A stretch of DNA of 64,000 nt from Bacillus methanolicus (GTDB lineage: Bacteria > Bacillota > Bacilli > Bacillales > Cytobacillaceae), in NCBI RefSeq assembly GCF_008764295.1, contig NZ_VTQX01000005.1, forward strand, positions 62,001 through 126,000, given 5' to 3'. Below, piece by piece: positions 18,800 to 27,148 of this stretch (the first letter of the stretch is position 1; the number at the start of each line of letters is the position of its first letter). The notes under the pieces were generated by a model. The model was given only the letters and a program-made list of their open reading frames with translations, did not search any database and was not told the DNA's origin. A program made the translations under genes and the position numbers.

Positions 18800-19825
18800 T
18801 TATCCACCAATATAAGACATTTCTATTTTTTTGCGATTGGCAACTGTTTCTGCCGTTCTTAAATCTGAATAGCGATCATCTCTGCCATTCCAGACCTCAC
18901 AAATTCGCTCTGCCAATTGTTTATCATTAACACCCGAGCGCATAAAATCTCTTAAATCATGACCATTCCCATTAAAGAGGCATGTATAAATTTTGCCATC
19001 TGCGGACAATCTTGAGCGTGTGCAACTTGAACAAAAGGACTCTGACACAGATGTAATGAAGCCAACATCAATATCTGTTCCTTGATAGCGATAACGTTTT
19101 GCCACTTCGCCATAATAATCTGGATCAACTGGAATTAAGGAGTAGTGTTCCCGCAAAATGTCATAAATCTCTTTTTTCGTCACAACATCATCCATTTTCC
19201 AGCCATTGGAACTCCCAACATCCATAAATTCAATATAGCGGAGCTGTAAACCATTATCCTTGCAATATTGAGCCATCGGAATGATCTCTGAATCATTCAA
19301 ACCTTTTTTTACAACCATATTGATTTTCACGCCAAGTCCTGCCTCTTGAGCAGCTTTTATCCCCTTAAGGACAGGTCCGACCCCCACATTCCGTCCATTG
19401 ATCTGACCAAACAATTCATCTTTTAGACTGTCTAAACTGATGTTAACACGTTTTAATCCAGCCGCTCGCAATTCCTTTGCATACTTAGGTAGGAGAACTC
19501 CATTTGTCGTTAAACCGATATCTTTTAAATGATCAATTCTCGAGAGCAACTTAACTAAATATGGGAGATCTTTGCGCAGCAAAGGCTCTCCACCAGTCAA
19601 GCGAATTTTCTCGACCCCTAATTCAACAAAGATTTTCGCCAATCTTTCAATTTCTTCGTATGATAATAATTCACTTTTAGGAAGAAATACAAAATCAGGG
19701 CCGTAAATTTCAGCCGGCATACAATATTGACAGCGAAAATTGCATCGATCTATTACAGAAATTCGCAAATCCCTTAATGGTCTGTTTAGTCTATCCTTCA
19801 CTTTCGCCAATCCCATCAACTCCAT
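18800..19825 (-). CDS. moaA: GTP 3',8-cyclase MoaA
   Basis: Radical SAM enzyme for the first step of molybdenum-cofactor synthesis. The N-terminal cluster motif is CNFRCQYC (CX3CX2C, about residues 28-35), LTGGEPLL follows for SAM binding, and the C-terminal cluster is [18 protein letters not shown] (CX2CX13C). The protein ends in the conserved Gly-Gly tail. It has 341 residues. No good ribosome binding site precedes either the first ATG or the ATG three codons later; the predicted Fnr-driven transcript would have only about a 15-base leader, so the start is less certain than the gene. moaC, moaD and moaE are not nearby. Confidence 0.95.
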   Translation of the reverse strand: MELMGLAKVKDRLNRPLRDLRISVIDRCNFRCQYCMPAEIYGPDFVFLPKSELLSYEEIERLAKIFVELGVEKIRLTGGEPLLRKDLPYLVKLLSRIDHLKDIGLTTNGVLLPKYAKELRAAGLKRVNISLDSLKDELFGQINGRNVGVGPVLKGIKAAQEAGLGVKINMVVKKGLNDSEIIPMAQYCKDNGLQLRYIEFMDVGSSNGWKMDDVVTKKEIYDILREHYSLIPVDPDYYGEVAKRYRYQGTDIDVGFITSVSESFCSSCTRSRLSADGKIYTCLFNGNGHDLRDFMRSGVNDKQLAERICEVWNGRDDRYSDLRTAETVANRKKIEMSYIGG

Positions 19826-19847
19826 ACTATAGAGTGGTTTATCTATT

Positions 19848-19890
19848 ATATTAACAATTGCTTATCTCGATTACTGTTACCTTTCTCACT
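19848..19890 (-). promoter_or_regulatory. Candidate Fnr-dependent promoter of moaA
   Basis: On the minus strand AGTGAGAAAGGTAACA matches the degenerate Fnr palindrome at 9 of 10 half-site positions, with TAATAT exactly 21 bases downstream, as at the neighbouring Fnr promoters. Confidence 0.6.
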
Positions 19891-20182
19891 ATCATAATGT
19901 TATTACATCATAAAACCTAAATTTATAGTGCTAAATTGAATTATTGTCATAAACTTGTCAACAACTTACCAATTTTTCCTATTTCATTATTTCCTCTGTT
20001 TGCTTTTATGTTATCAATACAAAATTTATCTTTCATTGACAGATTCGACTTTTATTGCTAATGAAAACTTCTTACTGTCTTACTTATTTTTTGCTAATCC
20101 CTTATATTAACAAAATTCTCTAACCATGAAAATAACCGATTTATTATTACTATTTAAAACGTGAACATATTGTTAAATATTC
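19891..20182. other. AT-rich divergent intergenic region moaA-fnr2
   Basis: About 290 bases of AT-rich sequence with no supported ORF. No recognisable RNA motif was seen. Confidence 0.5.
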
Positions 20183-20198
20183 AGTGATTCAATTGACA
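20183..20198 (+). promoter_or_regulatory. Possible Fnr box upstream of fnr2
   Basis: AGTGATTCAATTGACA matches the degenerate Fnr palindrome at 9 of 10 half-site positions, and its right half overlaps a TTGACA that could be a -35. Unlike the other sites there is no convincing -10 hexamer 21 bases downstream, so it could be a repression or autoregulation site, or chance. Confidence 0.35.
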
Positions 20199-20268
20199 CT
20201 CCCATTTATATAGGGCATTCTTAGGGAACAAAGATGTTTTCGGATGATGAAACAAAGGGGCGAGTCAA

Positions 20269-20967
20269 ATGACGTACCAATTAAAAGCCACGCAATCAGT
20301 GGAAATAAAAGAAATGCTTACATTGACCGACCGACGCTTTAAAATGACTAAAGGAACTTTTTTATATCAAGAAGGAATGACTGCAAATGAAGTTTACATC
20401 ATTATTTCAGGAAAAATCCAGATCAGCAAAATTTCAGCAGATGGCAGAGAGTTGTCATTACGGATATGCAGTACGAATGATATTTGTGGGGAACTATCGA
20501 TTTTTACACATTCCCCCAAATATATGTTAAACGCCCTTGTTATTGATGACGCGGAAATAGCAGCTGTCAAAAAAGATACTCTTGAAAAGGAAATGCTTCG
20601 AAACGGTTCACTTGCTTTTGAATTTATGAAGTGGATGAGTGATCACTCTAGGAAAACGCAAACAAAGTTTCGCGACCTCGTTCTCAATGGCAAAAAAGGT
20701 GCGCTATACTCCACTCTTATCAGAATGACAAACAGCTATGGAGTTCATTTATCCGATGGAATTTTAATCGACTTACCTTTAACCAATCAGGAACTTGCCA
20801 ATTTTTGCGGCACTTCCCGTGAGAGTACGAACCGGATATTGAACGAACTAAAAAGGGAGAATATCATTTCCGTTGCCAAAGGGAAAATTGTCATTCATGA
20901 TTTACAGTTTTTAAAGGACGAGATTGGCTGTGAAGATTGCCCGATCATCTATTGCAATATTGAGTAA
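20269..20967 (+). CDS. fnr: Crp/Fnr-family anaerobic regulator, Bacillus Fnr type (paralogue 2)
   Basis: A 232-residue paralogue of the regulator at 13.1 kb with the same architecture: effector barrel, the KTQTKFRDLV helix with Asp136, winged helix LTNQELANFCGTSRESTNRIL, and a C-terminal Cys221-X2-Cys224-X4-Cys229 cluster motif. The recognition helices differ at a few positions (EVVNRLLSEL in paralogue 1, ESTNRILNEL here) but are close enough for overlapping DNA targets. AAAGGGG lies 8 bases before the ATG. It is divergent from moaA and convergent with the radical SAM gene. Which paralogue is the functional equivalent of B. subtilis Fnr cannot be told from sequence. Confidence 0.92.
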   Translation: MTYQLKATQSVEIKEMLTLTDRRFKMTKGTFLYQEGMTANEVYIIISGKIQISKISADGRELSLRICSTNDICGELSIFTHSPKYMLNALVIDDAEIAAVKKDTLEKEMLRNGSLAFEFMKWMSDHSRKTQTKFRDLVLNGKKGALYSTLIRMTNSYGVHLSDGILIDLPLTNQELANFCGTSRESTNRILNELKRENIISVAKGKIVIHDLQFLKDEIGCEDCPIIYCNIE

Positions 20968-20999
20968 TTCCACTTCTTTGTCGCTTTTTATGCAATGAT

Positions 21000-21081
21000 A
21001 AAAATAGAGTGAGCCGTGCGTTCCCCCAAAAGTTAGTGCAATAATAAACTTCTAGGGACACCACCACGACACTCTATTTTT
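21000..21081. repeat. Long imperfect hairpin between fnr2 and the radical SAM gene
   Basis: Outer arms AAAAATAGAGTG and CACTCTATTTTT are perfect 12-base complements 58 bases apart. Inside them CGTG/CACG, TCCC/GGGA and AAGTT/AACTT can also pair in register, giving an extended stem. The right arm covers the stop codon of the radical SAM gene. Both strands end in a T-run, so it could serve as a bidirectional terminator. Confidence 0.65.
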
Positions 21082-22195
21082 GTTTTTGTCTTAACGATTT
21101 TGGAATGTAGACACAGAATGGCTCACTTTCTAAATAATCCCCGGTCATTGCGTAAGCTCGTGAACGGGACCCGCCACAAACGTATCTAAATTCGCAAACG
21201 CCACATTTGCCTTTGTATTTATCTGGATTTCGCAAATCCTTGAAAATAGGAGATTCACGGTAAATTTCTGCCAACGGCTGTTCCTTCACATTTCCAGCTT
21301 TTATTGGCAGCAAGCCGCTCGGATAAACATCGCCGATATGAGAAATAAAGACAAATCCATTTCCATCATTGACTCCTTTTGGGGCTCTTCCTAAACCATC
21401 AATCGAACCGGTTAAGCCTTGCTCAGTTAAAGCATCTAAATAACGAATTTCATCTGCTTGTCCTTTTGCTTCCCGCATCTTTTGCTGAATAAATACACGG
21501 CGATAATGCTGAGCGGCAGTTGTTTTGATATCAAACTTAACCCGTTTGCTTAAATCATGAAGCCATATAAATACCTTCTCGTGTTCCACTGGTGATATCA
21601 TGTCACTTTCCTGTCCTCTTCCAGTTGGCACAAGAAAAAAAACACTCCATAACACACAGTCTAGTTCTTCAATTAATTGTGCCATTTCATTTAAGTATTC
21701 AACATTATACCTTGAAATAACCGTATTTATTTGGATCGGTATCTCCAGCTCATGCAAATAACGAATTCTCTCCATTGTTAAGTCAAATGAGCCGTCAGTA
21801 CCTCTAAAATGGTCGTGTATTTTGGCGTTATGCCCATCCAAGCTAAAAGCCCAGCGTGAAAGTCCAACTTCTTTAGCCTTTTCTATCGCTTCCTTCGTCA
21901 CATTTGGGGTTGCACTCGGGGTCATAGACACCCGAACTCCTTTTTTGACAGCATACTCAGCGATATCAAAAACATCCGGGCGCATTAGAGGATCCCCACC
22001 TGTAAATACAAGCATAGGATTATTCATCTCATAAATTTGCTCAATTAAATCCTTCCCTTGCTCAAATGTAAGTTCCCTCGGATCTCTTTTATATTGGGCT
22101 TCTGCCCGGCAATGTAGACATTTCAATTGACAAGCCCTTGTAAGTTCCCAAATTACGATAAAAGGGTCTTTATGAAAATCTCTCGTAAATATCAT
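21074..22195 (-). CDS. Radical SAM/SPASM protein (NirJ/AhbD-like, TIGR04053-type)
   Basis: A 373-residue protein with the radical SAM motif CQLKCLHC (CX3CX2C, about 18-25), FTGGDPLMR for SAM binding, and a C-terminal SPASM region with CGVCEFRYVCGG and a further Cys near the end, which would hold auxiliary Fe-S clusters. The overall pattern resembles the haem-related NirJ/AhbD group and a Bacillus family catalogued as TIGR04053; the substrate is unknown. No short precursor-peptide gene was found beside it. A perfect Fnr box and TATACT -10 lie upstream, so anaerobic expression is expected. GAAGGGAG precedes the ATG. Confidence 0.85.
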   Translation of the reverse strand: MIFTRDFHKDPFIVIWELTRACQLKCLHCRAEAQYKRDPRELTFEQGKDLIEQIYEMNNPMLVFTGGDPLMRPDVFDIAEYAVKKGVRVSMTPSATPNVTKEAIEKAKEVGLSRWAFSLDGHNAKIHDHFRGTDGSFDLTMERIRYLHELEIPIQINTVISRYNVEYLNEMAQLIEELDCVLWSVFFLVPTGRGQESDMISPVEHEKVFIWLHDLSKRVKFDIKTTAAQHYRRVFIQQKMREAKGQADEIRYLDALTEQGLTGSIDGLGRAPKGVNDGNGFVFISHIGDVYPSGLLPIKAGNVKEQPLAEIYRESPIFKDLRNPDKYKGKCGVCEFRYVCGGSRSRAYAMTGDYLESEPFCVYIPKSLRQKQK

Positions 22196-22253
22196 TTACA
22201 ATGACTCCCTTCTTTTCAATGGACCTATTAAACCAAAAAAGCCCCATACAGGA

Positions 22254-22296
22254 AGTATACGCTTTCCCATTTCATAAAAAAGTGAAGGAGATCACA
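22254..22296 (-). promoter_or_regulatory. Fnr-dependent promoter of the radical SAM gene
   Basis: On the minus strand TGTGATCTCCTTCACT is a perfect Fnr box, with TATACT (5 of 6) exactly 21 bases downstream. Confidence 0.85.
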
Positions 22297-22319
22297 AAAG
22301 AACGGAAATATTAACGATT

Positions 22320-22367
22320 TTGAGCCCATTCAGTTCGAAACCGCAGCTTCGGACTAAATGGGCTCAA
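22320..22367. repeat. 19-bp inverted repeat upstream of the radical SAM promoter
   Basis: TTGAGCCCATTCAGTTCGA pairs with TCGGACTAAATGGGCTCAA (two mismatches that can be G-U pairs) around a 10-base loop. No T-run follows on either strand. It may be the 3' hairpin of the small membrane-protein gene. Confidence 0.6.
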
Positions 22368-22384
22368 TAAAAATTAGAAAAAAT

Positions 22385-22576
22385 TCACAATTTATGATGA
22401 TTTAGCTTTATAGTATACTTGTTAGCACGATACAAAAATGTCATTTCAAACGCAAAGAACGCAACTAAAAGACCTGCGAAATAAGGTTGTGGGGAGTCCA
22501 TATAAAGAAACAACCAGAAAGATAAAACAAAAAATAACGTTCCTATCCATACCGGAAATTTAAATATCCTCAACAC
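22385..22576 (-). CDS. Small membrane protein of unknown function
   Basis: A 63-residue protein with two hydrophobic helices (about 5-24 and 30-47) and a basic C-terminal tail ending NHHKL. The start is taken as GTG because AAAGGGG lies 6 bases upstream; an ATG seven codons earlier has no ribosome binding site. No family is recognised. It lies between the radical SAM gene and yitW on the same strand. Confidence 0.55.
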   Translation of the reverse strand: MLRIFKFPVWIGTLFFVLSFWLFLYMDSPQPYFAGLLVAFFAFEMTFLYRANKYTIKLNHHKL

Positions 22577-22638
22577 TGAAAGCCCCTTTCTTTTCATTAC
22601 GTTCTAAAACTAGGGATCATCATGCTTTATTTTTATTA

Positions 22639-22947
22639 TTAGCGAATTCCTAATGCAATCTTAGCATATCTAGACATTCTGTCCTTTGTCCAAGGTGGGT
22701 TCCAAACAATGTTCACTTCTGTGTCTTTTACTTCTGGAATTTCAGCAAGGGCTGCCTTGACTTGATCAACAATCGTTCCTGCTAACGGACATCCCATAGA
22801 GGTTAAGGTCATTGTTACTGTTGCTAAACCTTCATCATCCATTTCTACATCGTACACTAAACCTAAATTTACAACATCTATGCCAAGCTCTGGGTCTACA
22901 ACAAGTTCTAATGCACCCATAATGCTATCTTTTAATTCTTGTTCCAT
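22639..22947 (-). CDS. yitW: MIP18/DUF59-type Fe-S cluster assembly factor (YitW/SufT-like)
   Basis: A 102-residue cytosolic protein of the MIP18 family, involved in maturing iron-sulfur proteins. It has DPELGIDVVNLGLVYDV, the conserved Cys in TSMGCPLA, and the C-terminal WNPPWTKDRMSRYAKIALG, matching B. subtilis YitW closely in length and sequence. GAGGAG lies 8 bases before the ATG; a GTG three codons earlier would overlap that site. It heads the conserved yitW-yitV-yitU block. Confidence 0.9.
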   Translation of the reverse strand: MEQELKDSIMGALELVVDPELGIDVVNLGLVYDVEMDDEGLATVTMTLTSMGCPLAGTIVDQVKAALAEIPEVKDTEVNIVWNPPWTKDRMSRYAKIALGIR

Positions 22948-23178
22948 CTCTTTCACTCCTCATTTTGTTTTTTCCTTACTTCATTATACCTATCATCTTA
23001 GACAAAGAAGCCATCGTTTTCAAACAATAACCTTATTCCAACATTTTCTTGGCTTTGTTCTACGTTGCTGCTTCCTGTGAAATCAAGACCTCACCCCTTC
23101 AATTATGCTGAAAAGGTTTTCTGAGTCATGAGGTGCTGCGAGGAAATAAGCTAATAATCGTTTGCTCAACACAATTGT

Positions 23179-23976
23179 TTAAGTAGTAACCTCGAGGATC
23201 TCCGCTTCCTTTACATGTTTTTCAAACCATTCGACAAGCTTGAGGACACCGACTCGGCTTACTTTATGATCGGCCTTTTCATCCGTAATAAACTGAAGCC
23301 GTTCTGGACTTTGCTGGTAGAGTGGCTTAATGCTCTCATAAAATTGATATGTGTACGTATACGGCACAATCGGATCCTTCATTCCATGCCAAAACAGCAA
23401 TGGGCGTTCATGCAATTTTTCCGTCTGCATACTTAAATCATATTTCCTTAAATGCTCCAGAATTGCTTCTTTTTCTTGTTCTGTAAAAGGAAGCTGCACC
23501 CCTTTGGCGGCAAATTGTTCAATTTGATATTGAGAGAACCGTTCATAATAAGGCATCCCCATTAAGCTGACAGCAGCTTTTATCCACGGATATTGAGTTA
23601 ACGCACCTAAAGTAATGATGCCTCCCATAGATGTTCCTGCCAGCCCAATTTGATTTGGATTAATTTTATTTTCACTTTCATAATAGTCTTTTATTAATTG
23701 AAGCTCATCAATCGTTTTCGTGACAATTTCCCAGAACTTAATATTCATCTCTAAGGAATTTAATCCTGTTTGTCTCTCTCCATGATAGATCGCTTCCGGC
23801 ATCACTACTCTAAATCCTTTGCTTGCCAATAAATAAGCATAATGCAAATTATTTTCCTTGACACTTTCAAAGCCATGGATAAACAAAATCAACGGAAGAG
23901 ACTTCTCATTGTTTTGCTGCTCTACTACATGTAATAATGGAATATCAGCGATTGATTTATTCTCTATAATGATCAA
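23179..23976 (-). CDS. yitV: Alpha/beta hydrolase (YitV-like esterase)
   Basis: A 265-residue serine hydrolase. It shows LPLILFIHGFES (oxyanion region), nucleophile elbow GTSMGG, GMKDPIVPYTYT with the likely catalytic Asp, and DEKADHKVS with the catalytic His. B. subtilis YitV has the same pattern and size. The start is TTG, selected because GGAGGGG lies 7 bases upstream and because the product then aligns with the family N-terminus; 27 residues of upstream open frame are discarded. The substrate is unknown. Confidence 0.88.
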   Translation of the reverse strand: MIIIENKSIADIPLLHVVEQQNNEKSLPLILFIHGFESVKENNLHYAYLLASKGFRVVMPEAIYHGERQTGLNSLEMNIKFWEIVTKTIDELQLIKDYYESENKINPNQIGLAGTSMGGIITLGALTQYPWIKAAVSLMGMPYYERFSQYQIEQFAAKGVQLPFTEQEKEAILEHLRKYDLSMQTEKLHERPLLFWHGMKDPIVPYTYTYQFYESIKPLYQQSPERLQFITDEKADHKVSRVGVLKLVEWFEKHVKEAEILEVTT

Positions 23977-24292
23977 CTGCGAGCCCCTCCAAACAAATGA
24001 TGATAAACAAATTCTTTTACAAAACTTTGCGAAAATTGGTAACCTATAAGTAGGCACACATTTACTATGCGAATGTGGATTCTCAATTTTGTAAAGTTTT
24101 CCTATATTTTTAGTGTAACATGTAGACGAATAAAATCCTAAAGCTTTACACTTAGGATAAGACCTACATTAATCCATTCATTAATGCTCTCGTCTGCGTT
24201 AATAATAAGCTTTGTTAAACAATATGATTGATAAAATCAACACTTCACAAAGCAGATGGATAAAATATAACATCATAACGAAGGAGACGCTT
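23977..24292. other. Divergent intergenic region yitV-yitU
   Basis: About 315 AT-rich bases holding the divergent promoters. A 7-bp inverted repeat ATCCTAA/TTAGGAT sits near 24136-24159. No ORF is supported. Confidence 0.5.
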
Positions 24293-25111
24293 ATGGCTGA
24301 AAAACATTTAATTGCATTAGATTTAGATGGCACTTTATTAACAGATGACAAAACGTTGTCAGAAGCAACAAAAAAAGTCATTCAAAAAGCAAAAGAAGAT
24401 GGGCATGTCGTTATGATTGCGACTGGAAGACCTTATCGTTCCAGTGAACAATATTATCATGAACTAAATTTGAATACACCAATTGTTAATTTTAATGGAG
24501 CCTTTGTCCACCATCCTCTTGCCAAAAATTGGGGCGCTTATCACACTCCATTAGATATTCAAGTTGCAAAAGAAGTAGTCGATATTTGTTACCATTATCA
24601 ATTCCATAATATCGTTGCTGAAGTCATTGATCAGGTCTATTTCCATTATCATGATGAGAAACTTTTGGATGTATTTTCAATGGGGAATCCATCCATTACA
24701 ACAGGAGACTTACGAGAATTTTTAACTGATTCTCCAACGAGTATGCTTATCCATACTGAGGAAGAACATTTAAAAACGATTCGTTCTCACCTTTCCGATA
24801 TTCATGCTGAATTGATAGACCATCGAAGCTGGGCTGCTCCGTGGCATGTCATCGAAATTGTTAGACATGGGCAAAATAAAGCTGTTGGAATACAAAGGGT
24901 TTCCGACTATATGAATATTCCGAAGGAGCGGATTATCGCTTTTGGAGATGAAGACAATGATTTAGAGATGATTGAGTATGCTGGACGTGGAGTCGCAATG
25001 GGGAATGCTATTGACCAATTAAAAAATATTGCCAACGATATGACATTAACAAACGAACAAGATGGTGTAGCTGTTTATTTAAATGAACTGCTAAATCTGA
25101 AAGCATTATAA
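24293..25111 (+). CDS. yitU: HAD-superfamily sugar phosphatase-type hydrolase (YitU/Cof family)
   Basis: A 272-residue Cof-type (HAD IIB) phosphatase. Motif I is LDLDGTLL with both Asp residues near residue 10, motif II includes IATGRPYR, and motif III/IV is FGDEDNDLEMIEYAGRGVAMGNA with the metal-binding GDxxND. The ATG has AAGGAG 6 bases upstream. B. subtilis YitU is a flavin-precursor phosphatase by report; the substrate here is inferred from orthology only. It is followed by two tiny genes on the same strand. Confidence 0.9.
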   Translation: MAEKHLIALDLDGTLLTDDKTLSEATKKVIQKAKEDGHVVMIATGRPYRSSEQYYHELNLNTPIVNFNGAFVHHPLAKNWGAYHTPLDIQVAKEVVDICYHYQFHNIVAEVIDQVYFHYHDEKLLDVFSMGNPSITTGDLREFLTDSPTSMLIHTEEEHLKTIRSHLSDIHAELIDHRSWAAPWHVIEIVRHGQNKAVGIQRVSDYMNIPKERIIAFGDEDNDLEMIEYAGRGVAMGNAIDQLKNIANDMTLTNEQDGVAVYLNELLNLKAL

Positions 25112-25226
25112 AGCAATAATGGCGATTAACCAGAATGTTCCCCTTGTATGAAATGCAGGTAGTGAGCATACTAAGATATGAAACGGCTGCTAGCTGTTTC
25201 ACAAGCTCAATGCTGGAGGGATTGCA

Positions 25227-25379
25227 ATGGGAAGAAGTAGCAAATCTAGACGTTTTGTACAACGCGGGGTTGACGCTGTTTCGAAACATGATGAACGCAT
25301 TCCTTATCATACCACCTATGCAGAAGCAGAGGCTAAGAAAATGGCAAATGTGAAAAACTCCTCATTAGGAGGAATTTAA
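25227..25379 (+). CDS. Small basic protein (50 aa), unknown
   Basis: A 50-codon ORF, MGRSSKSRRFVQRG at the N-terminus, rich in Arg, Lys and Ala with no membrane segment. GGAGGG lies 6 bases before the ATG, and the stop falls just after the ribosome binding site (AGGAGG) of the following DUF3813 gene, so the two appear coupled. I do not recognise a family; position and translation signals are the main support. Confidence 0.6.
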   Translation: MGRSSKSRRFVQRGVDAVSKHDERIPYHTTYAEAEAKKMANVKNSSLGGI

Positions 25380-25381
25380 CG

Positions 25382-25567
25382 ATGGCTAACCGGCTTTTTA
25401 TCGAAGCGAGAAATGCTGTAGATATGGCTAAAAATTCGACTGGCAGTGGTCAGCATACTGCTGTTGAACGGGCCAGAAACGCGATTTCTTCAGCATTTGC
25501 CAATTCAACTATAGCTGAACAACGATTATTAACTCAGCTGCAAAATGAGCTTGATCATTTGACTTAA
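25382..25567 (+). CDS. DUF3813-type small protein (YizC-like)
   Basis: A 61-residue helical protein, MANRLFIEARNAVDMAKNST at the N-terminus, resembling the DUF3813/YizC group found next to yitU in Bacillus. Function unknown. AGGAGG lies 8 bases before the ATG and inside the end of the preceding small gene. A strong terminator follows at once. Confidence 0.75.
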   Translation: MANRLFIEARNAVDMAKNSTGSGQHTAVERARNAISSAFANSTIAEQRLLTQLQNELDHLT

Positions 25568-25604
25568 TATAGAAAGCTGGCCCCAAGGAGCCAGCTTTCT
25601 ATAT
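25567..25604. terminator. Bidirectional terminator
   Basis: A perfect 15-bp stem (ATATAGAAAGCTGGC and complement) with an 8-base loop between the convergent DUF3813 gene and the exported-protein gene, whose stop codon lies inside the stem. Confidence 0.85.
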
Positions 25605-25979
25605 TTGTTCTAACACAACCGGCTTAGAATGAATAATCCTTCCATCCTCATCCTTTTCGTATAAATGAAGAATTAGGGTTGCATTTTGCGGAAGCTTCTC
25701 TTTTGCAATTTTAATCTCCAGTTCGAATAAAGCCATAGATGAATCTTTCTCTGCCAACGGTAGCACCTTTTCATCAATATATTGATAATGTCCATCCTCA
25801 ACGGTATAAAATAACTTTCCTGTATTTGCACTCACTTTTCCTTTAACACGGTACTCTCCAAGCTCACCTTCCACCTGAACATTTTGAAAAATTAATTTCT
25901 CTTCTTCTTGCTGCACATTGCCAAAAAATAAATTCACGAAAATGGGAATCAGGAATAACAAAGTAAATTGCTTTAACAT
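25599..25979 (-). CDS. Exported protein with Ig-like (Gmad2-type?) domain
   Basis: A 126-residue protein with an N-terminal hydrophobic signal (LKQFTLLFLIPIFVNLFF) and no lipobox Cys. The remainder is beta-rich: EGELGEYRVKGKVSANTGK, FYTVEDGHYQY, LILHLYEKDEDG. The repeating V-x-G-x-V and L-x-L-Y-E pattern recalls Gmad2-type immunoglobulin-like domains, an inference by eye. The locus corresponds to that of ipi (intracellular protease inhibitor) in B. subtilis, but the sequence does not look like Ipi. AGGAGG lies 7 bases before the chosen ATG. Confidence 0.6.
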   Translation of the reverse strand: MLKQFTLLFLIPIFVNLFFGNVQQEEEKLIFQNVQVEGELGEYRVKGKVSANTGKLFYTVEDGHYQYIDEKVLPLAEKDSSMALFELEIKIAKEKLPQNATLILHLYEKDEDGRIIHSKPVVLEQI

Positions 25980-26097
25980 CACGTTTCCTCCTGTTCAAGT
26001 TTGCTTACTCTTTTTCAATTAACTAGGCCTGACCACTGAAACTGGGCAGAGGGAGTTCGTACTAAAGTATACAAGCGAACATTTCTATTCATGCCAG

Positions 26098-26931
26098 TTA
26101 ATCTCTGCGAAAAAAGCCAACTATCCCTGCGGTTTGTACAATATTCGTAAAAGCGTGGGAATCCACTTCATTAATAATTTGTTCCAATTCAAATAATTCA
26201 TATCGTGTGATCACGATAATCAACATATCTTTTGTTTCTTTGGTAAATGCTCCTCTTGCTGGAATCATCGTAATGCCTCTTAACATCCTCGAATGAATCG
26301 CTTCTGTTAACTCTTCCGCTCTCTTTGTCACAATCATTGCTGTTAATTTTTCATGCCTTGTATGGATGGCATCGATTACTCTCGTAGAGGCATACAGGGT
26401 GACAAGTGTATATAATGCTTTTTCCCAACCGTATAGGAATCCAGCGGTGATAATAATTAACCCATTTAACATAAAAAAATAAGTTCCCACTGGGCGATCA
26501 TTCATCCTTGAAAGCACCATTGCGATAATATCCAATCCTCCAGTTGACGCTCCCCATTTTAAGGTAAAGCCAATTCCGACTGCTGAAATCACTCCTCCAA
26601 ATACGGCATTTAAGAGGATATCAGAGGAAAGCTGGTAGACGGGAATAATCTCTAAAAATATCGACATTAAGGCGACGCTAATAAAGCTGTATAATGTAAA
26701 TGATTTCCCCACTTTTAGCCAACCAAGAATCGTCACTGGCACATTCAAAAGAAACAATAAAATTCCGGTAGAAATACTTCCACCCAAAATGCTTGAAAGC
26801 AGCTGTGCTGTCCCTGTGAAACCACTTGCATACACATTGGCAGGAATTAAAAATAAGTTCATCGCAATGGCATTTAAAAGGGCTCCGATTACGACGACAA
26901 TCATTTTTTTCGCATGAAGCAGGATGACCAT
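26098..26931 (-). CDS. yitT: YitT-family membrane protein
   Basis: A 277-residue member of the YitT/DUF161 family: five to six N-terminal membrane helices (to about residue 185) with the GGLDIIA signature, then a cytosolic C-terminal domain of about 80 residues ending in an IVQTAGIVGFFRRD tail that is shared with DUF2179. Function is not established. The ribosome binding site AAGGAG directly abuts the first ATG with no spacer, which is unusual; the next in-frame ATG is nine codons later, so the true start is uncertain. Confidence 0.88.
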   Translation of the reverse strand: MVILLHAKKMIVVVIGALLNAIAMNLFLIPANVYASGFTGTAQLLSSILGGSISTGILLFLLNVPVTILGWLKVGKSFTLYSFISVALMSIFLEIIPVYQLSSDILLNAVFGGVISAVGIGFTLKWGASTGGLDIIAMVLSRMNDRPVGTYFFMLNGLIIITAGFLYGWEKALYTLVTLYASTRVIDAIHTRHEKLTAMIVTKRAEELTEAIHSRMLRGITMIPARGAFTKETKDMLIIVITRYELFELEQIINEVDSHAFTNIVQTAGIVGFFRRD

Positions 26932-27148
26932 CTCCTTTTTTCTTCCGTCAGCAAAACGATTATATCTTTATTATTGCAATTCCCTATTTTCTTTAATCAA
27001 AGCAACATGATCTTTGTCCATTCTCATGCAGCCAATTTGTGCGAAAACGTACTATATTTTTTTCAACACACCATTTTACTAGTATTCATTGAGTTTTTCT
27101 GATAAATTCTATAAACTAAAAGAAATGATTTGAAAGCAGGTGTAGTCT

